From DATKMG01 sp041476565 (GTDB lineage: Bacteria; Acidobacteriota; Terriglobia; Versatilivoradales; Versatilivoraceae), in contig JBGOTQ010000144.1 in the NCBI GenBank assembly GCA_041476565.1, positions 1 through 17,246 of the forward strand: 17,246 nt of DNA, given 5' to 3'. Made by a program: the position numbers and the translations under genes. Positions 14,242-17,246 of this stretch are shown in pieces. The stretch's first letter is position 1. Each line of letters begins with the position of its first letter. Under the pieces are notes generated by a model that worked only from the letters and a program-made list of their open reading frames with translations, was not told where the DNA came from and searched no databases.

Positions 14242-14916
14242 CTACTCGCTGGCTCGTTTGTAGAAGAAGTAGTCGGCAGTGTAGGGTACAAATGCCTGAT
14301 TGCCGACGTCTGACGGCGAGGCACAGCCCATCGACGGTGCAAGGCCTCCAGAGGTGTTCAGCCGCTGGATGAATTTAGTCGGTGCCAGCGTGTTGTCGCC
14401 GGTGGGTCCGTCTTGCGCTCCAACCACCTCGAGCTTGAGCCAGGCTATGGCATTCGGTGCCACGAAAGGGGCGTCCGAGGAGGATTGGTCCACCTGGGCC
14501 CAGATAGTGCTTGTGTCCTGGGAGTCCTGCCAAGTGACTCGAATCGTGTGGTCGCCTACAACCGTTGGGTCAGCGTTGATTTCAAAAGGGTTGGGACTGA
14601 AGAAATGAGTGATGAGCTGCTTACCATTGTCACCGAACAAGGTAGCCTGAGGCGTGAAGAGTTTGAAGGCGAAGCCAGAGCCTGAGGGTCGGCAGACGTA
14701 GTTCTGGGTGCCGACACCGTGACCCTCCAAGAATGCCACGAAGCCCGGGTCTACCTGAATTTTTTCTGGCATCGGTGGAGGTGTGATGTTGCGCTCAAAC
14801 TTAGGTGAGTCAGTGGCTAAGACTTGGGCGCTTCCCGATGACGCAAAAAAAAGCATCATTAACCCGATTGGGCATAGTCTCGTTGCGATCTGAAGCTTCC
14901 CGCTATACCTATTCAT
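14242..14916 (-). CDS. Secreted DUF3455-family protein
   Basis: 224 residues from ATG 14916, chosen because AAGGAG lies 8 nt upstream; the open frame extends to 15075 without a better start. A signal peptide ends near SSGSAQ (residues 1-31). The mature part shows the DUF3455 pattern: FLEGHGVGTQNYVC, ATLFGDNGKQLITHFF, AIAWLKLEV, FIQRLNTSGGLAP followed by a cysteine, and VPYTADYFFYK at the end. Proteins of this family are exported and of unknown function. The transcript would start behind operator C, with a leader of about 180 nt, so it is a likely target of the regulator at 10882-13896. No membrane anchor is seen. Confidence 0.85.
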   Translation of the reverse strand: MNRYSGKLQIATRLCPIGLMMLFFASSGSAQVLATDSPKFERNITPPPMPEKIQVDPGFVAFLEGHGVGTQNYVCRPSGSGFAFKLFTPQATLFGDNGKQLITHFFSPNPFEINADPTVVGDHTIRVTWQDSQDTSTIWAQVDQSSSDAPFVAPNAIAWLKLEVVGAQDGPTGDNTLAPTKFIQRLNTSGGLAPSMGCASPSDVGNQAFVPYTADYFFYKRASE

Positions 14917-15062
14917 CGATATTCTCCTTTTTAGTTGGAAATTCATTTCAATTATAGGCCCCAAACTGGTCAGATCTAGGAACCATGCAGTTCTCGTTTC
15001 GCAGCATCCTTTTGTGAGAACGGGGGAATTGCCCGGCACGTAGGAAAATCCTCTGACCCGGC

Positions 15063-15078
15063 GACGTGTAAACACGTC
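15063..15078. promoter_or_regulatory. 16-bp palindrome in the DUF3455 leader
   Basis: GACGTGTAAACACGTC is a perfect palindrome (7-bp arms around AA) about 27 bp downstream of the predicted -10 of the DUF3455 promoter. It could be a site for a dimeric repressor or a short leader hairpin. No second copy was seen. Confidence 0.35.
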
Positions 15079-15104
15079 AAACTGTTCGGGCCCATCTTGC
15101 AGGT

Positions 15105-15175
15105 GAAGATTAGCCCCGTCAACTCAGGGAAGTCATAAACTTGGCGTAAATGTTCGGTAATTTTTCGATAATGAA
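15105..15175 (-). promoter_or_regulatory. Promoter with operator C (four 11-bp direct repeats)
   Basis: Plus-strand 15132-15175: GTCATAAACTT, GGCGTAAATGT, TCGGTAATTTT, TCGATAATGAA. On the minus strand TAATCT (15112-15107), inside GGGCTAATCTTC, lies 19 bp from the first unit, the same spacing as operators A and B. It should drive the DUF3455 gene starting at 14916. Confidence 0.7.
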
Positions 15176-15434
15176 AACGAAGGGACATAACAATGGTTCA
15201 GAGCACCGTTTCTGTTTCCAGGTCGTTCATATGGCAGCGGAGTAACATGCCCTGTCTACCCGAAAAACCTCACGGAAGGCTGATTCTGAGGCAGTCGTTC
15301 AGTCCCATAGAAGGACCGCGAGCGAGCGTGAGACTGCTGTTTTGCAACTCAAGGTGTCTGGCGGGCGAACCTACCTTCAGCAAACCCGGTCCGTTTTGCT
15401 TTTGTTTTCTGTAATTGTCCCGCAGGGGAGGGAA
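15176..15434. other. Intergenic stretch between operator C and the transposase fossil
   Basis: A 73-codon plus frame (15193-15414) has an AAGGGA 7 nt before its ATG but no recognisable content and probably reflects chance. No inverted-repeat end of the transposon could be identified with confidence. Confidence 0.3.
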
Positions 15435-16010
15435 TCAGGCCGCCACTCGAAGGTAGCGGTGATGCCGTCCACCGACAACCGGAATCGAAACCAGGCAACT
15501 TGGTCCGGCCACGGTTTCGTGTTTGGCTGAGGGCAAGGGTGTATTACCGTCTGATCCTTGATGTGGGCGGGCAAGGTGGTAATACTCCTCGATAAGTTGT
15601 TCAATGACCTTTTCAGGTGTTCTTCATTAAGGATAATCACGCGATTTAACAGCTCTCGCTGTAGGGATTCGCCATCCCTTTCAACGAATGGATTTTGCCA
15701 AGGCCTACGTTAGGCAGTCTTGACTTCTTCTATTCCTGTTCTCACCCGAAATCGGCTCACCATATCACTGTAAATTTCGTCATTGTCTCGAAACAGATAG
15801 GAGAGCTGTACGTCAAAGGGGACTGCGTCCCGCAGATGCTGGAGCAACCAGGCATCGTCAGATGGGCCGTCATTCCAAAATGCACTACCTGGCGTCTCGA
15901 ACGACTCCGGGTCACCACAACGTAGAGGATTTGAAAGCGATGGGTAGGAACAGTGAAGAAGTCCATCACTCAGGAGACTCACACTTGGTTTTGCAGGAAG
16001 GTCGGTCAAT
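15435..16010 (-). pseudogene. Decayed integrase-core (IS481-like) transposase
   Basis: Fragments in several minus-strand frames join into one DDE transposase. From high to low coordinates: MDFFTVPTHRFQILYVVV, RRQVVHFGMTAHLT, then after a frameshift LQHLRDAVPFDVQLSYLFRD and GIEEVKTA, a TAA at 15712-15710, then PWQNPFVERDGESLQREL, RVIILNEEHLKR, and after another frameshift near 15590 EEYYHLARPHQGSDG and VVGGRHHRYLRVAA ending at 15435. These blocks and their order match the rve core of IS481-like transposases (LLRDRD, PWQNP..ER, LNE.HL, YY...RPH). At least two frameshifts and one nonsense codon make it inactive. The N-terminal helix-turn-helix part is not recognisable. Confidence 0.85.
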
Positions 16011-16459
16011 TCTGCTGATCGAGAAACAAAAACGGCGTCGCCAACAGGGCTGCATATTCTCGACTGCCAGCTGACAGACCACTTCTCAAGGGAAAGGTGT
16101 CTGTTCAGCACTGATAAACTCTGCCTGAAGTGCATTCCAGGGGTCCCTCTGGGACCTGTCGCACTTTGAATTGCACCCTTCATTTGCTTCCAAGTTGACC
16201 AATTCTGTTATCATGTCCATGTCGCGGATTCTGGATCTCAGCAATCCCGCTGTCTTTCACACGTTTTGCGACAGAAACTAACTAGTTGGGATCTCGGGGA
16301 ATTGACATGTGCCCAGTCACCAAAAGCAAACTGCCCCGGGCAGTCACAGACTCAGCTACAGGTTACCCAGTTCCATATAGCGCTGGAGCCAGTGCATGCC
16401 GTGTTGCTGGAAATTTTCTTGAATGTGGATCGCTGGACTGACACGGAACGGAGAGCGTC
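16011..16459. other. Intergenic stretch upstream of the cupin gene
   Basis: The left part may hold unrecognisable remains of the transposase N-terminus. The right part precedes the cupin gene and includes a TTGACA near 16303, with no well-spaced -10. No further gene is seen. Confidence 0.3.
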
Positions 16460-16816
16460 ATGGCAGCAGATGAATTTAAGGCGTTGAGTACCGCGGATCT
16501 CGCTTGGGAAGAGCGCTTCAACGAGACATTAGGGAAGACCTTCTACCGCAAGAACCTCCATGAAGATGTGGAGACTGGGATGGAGATCCGTCTGGTGCGG
16601 TATCCGAAGGGGGTCATTAACAGGAGCCACACGCATCCCTGTGCCCACGGCATGTACGTGCTCGAGGGCAACTTGGTAACCCACAAGGGCGTCTATGGAC
16701 CTGGAACTTTTGTCTGGTTCCCAGAAGGCGAGGTGATGGAGCACGGTGCGGGTACAGAAGGGGACGTCACGGTCATATTTATTACAAACAAACCTTTCCG
16801 AATCGATTATCTGTAG
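16460..16816 (+). CDS. Small single-domain cupin protein
   Basis: 118 residues from ATG 16460, with a GGAG about 6 nt upstream. Cupin motif 1 is RSHTHPCAHGMYVLEG (H57, H59, E69, with an extra H63), and motif 2 is GPGTFVWFPEGEVMEHG (P88, G90, H95), so the metal ligands of a mononuclear cupin are present. A beta strand (DVTVIFITN) closes the barrel. Such stand-alone cupins may be oxygenases, isomerases or sensors of the ChrR type; no substrate can be assigned. It stands alone, with a transposase fossil upstream and the higA region downstream, and may be a passenger gene brought in by an insertion. Confidence 0.85.
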   Translation: MAADEFKALSTADLAWEERFNETLGKTFYRKNLHEDVETGMEIRLVRYPKGVINRSHTHPCAHGMYVLEGNLVTHKGVYGPGTFVWFPEGEVMEHGAGTEGDVTVIFITNKPFRIDYL

Positions 16817-17127
16817 CATGTGCTGCTTTCCAAGCTCCATTGAAACTCCGCATTTGCTCAACAGTCGCTGCTTTTCGAAATACAAGGATTTGAACCCAGA
16901 GGAAAAGAAGGTTTCGAGTGTTTTCATGCCCCAAAAATAGCAGGAGGCAGGCAGGCTTCACAGTTTTTCTAAAGCGTTAGAAATCAGAGGCTACGAAGTT
17001 TTCTGGGTGGACCGCGTCTGCCATGGGTTGAGAAATTATCACGCAGGGTCAGTGAGTGCAATGTTCTGAGTCCGGGCGGAATTATTGGCAGGCACAACTT
17101 TGTCGCGACGATAAGGCCTTCTGAAAT
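16817..17127. other. Intergenic stretch between cupin and higA
   Basis: It contains repeat copy 2 (16950-17021). The string AGGCCTTCTGA at about 17114 also occurs inside higA (near 37), a small local duplication around the antitoxin's 3' end. No gene is seen. Confidence 0.35.
16950..17021 (+). repeat. 72-bp diverged direct repeat, copy 2
   Basis: Partner of 418-489 in the same orientation. On the circle the two copies bracket a segment of about 550 bp holding higA and the higB remnant. An in-frame TAG just upstream (near 16938) and the lack of a start show that it is a fragment, not a gene. Confidence 0.65.
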
Positions 17128-17246
17128 CTAGCCGGCTATCTTGATGAGAGACTCAGGCAGGTGCTTCAACTCAAGAGAAGCCTTGAATAGGTCAGAGGCC
17201 TTCTGAGCATTTAGCCAAAAATCCGGACTTGTATTGAACGCCGCCG
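17128..17246 (-). CDS. higA: HigA-family antitoxin, C-terminal part (same gene as 1-266)
   Basis: This is the other end of the higA gene that crosses the circular join; 17159-17246 duplicates bases 1-88. The unique part (17128-17158) encodes the last residues, ending PESLIKIAG and a TAG stop at 17128-17130. An intact C-terminus exactly at the join supports circularity rather than a chance terminal repeat. Confidence 0.9.
   Translation of the reverse strand, partial: AAFNTSPDFWLNAQKASDLFKASLELKHLPESLIKIAG
17159..17246. repeat. Terminal direct repeat, copy 2 (circular closure)
   Basis: Second copy of the 88 bases that open the window. It should be removed before counting genes or length. Joining base 17158 to base 1 restores one intact higA-like gene. 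Confidence 0.95.

Noticed and set aside
15710..16183. 157-codon minus ORF as a distinct protein
   Set aside because: Its C-terminal third is in-frame transposase (LSYLFRDND, GIEEVKTA) ending at a nonsense codon; the rest is out-of-frame transposase and upstream sequence.
16950..17021. 72-bp repeats as integron attC sites around a toxin-antitoxin cassette
   Set aside because: No RYYYAAC/GTTRRRY core pair or foldable arms found; similarity between copies follows codons instead.

Overview
The window is one complete circular replicon of about 17,158 bp, written with its first 88 bases repeated at the end: bases 1-88 and 17159-17246 are identical, and a higA-type antitoxin gene reads uninterrupted across the join (from 266 down through 1=17159 to 17128). 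It carries a ParA ATPase, a winged-helix Rep-like protein, several toxin-antitoxin modules and transposase fossils. I see no phage structural genes, relaxase or integrase, but there is the 3' half of a tRNA-Gly(CCC) gene that looks like an integration site. The best description is a plasmid or excised integrative element. The cargo suggests a soil or sediment bacterium of Acidobacteriota or a neighbouring phylum: winged-helix/AAA/TPR regulator, DUF3455 secreted protein, soluble LytS kinase, and an HxxxCxxC anti-sigma factor beside a sigma factor. That placement is inferred from family recall, not from a search.

Layout. 17128 to 1270 holds toxin-antitoxin genes: an intact HigA whose HigB has lost its N-terminal half, and an intact Gp49-type toxin with its XRE antitoxin. 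1653-2836 is a secreted beta-helix protein broken by one frameshift. 3248-3627 is a third toxin-antitoxin pair with a truncated toxin, followed by IS-end-like sequence. 3809-5113 (minus) is a sigma/anti-sigma pair. 5171-7470 (minus) is the maintenance operon: parA, an overlapping rep-like gene containing two arrays of 18-bp/6-residue repeats, and a frameshifted small gene. 7709-7754 is the tRNA-Gly fragment. 8427-9350 (minus) is a soluble LytS-type histidine kinase with no response regulator on the element.

9483-15175 is the most interesting part. A 1004-residue regulator (OmpR-type winged helix, AAA/STAND ATPase, TPR-like tail) is flanked by three minus-strand genes: a secreted protein, a 64-residue protein and a secreted DUF3455 protein. 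Each has upstream the same operator of tandem 11-bp direct repeats starting GTCATAAAC, placed at a constant 18-19 bp from a -10-like box. This looks like a self-contained regulon: a SARP/OmpR-like activator with its own targets, one operator also overlapping the regulator's start. 15435-16010 is a decayed integrase-core transposase, and 16460-16816 is a small cupin.
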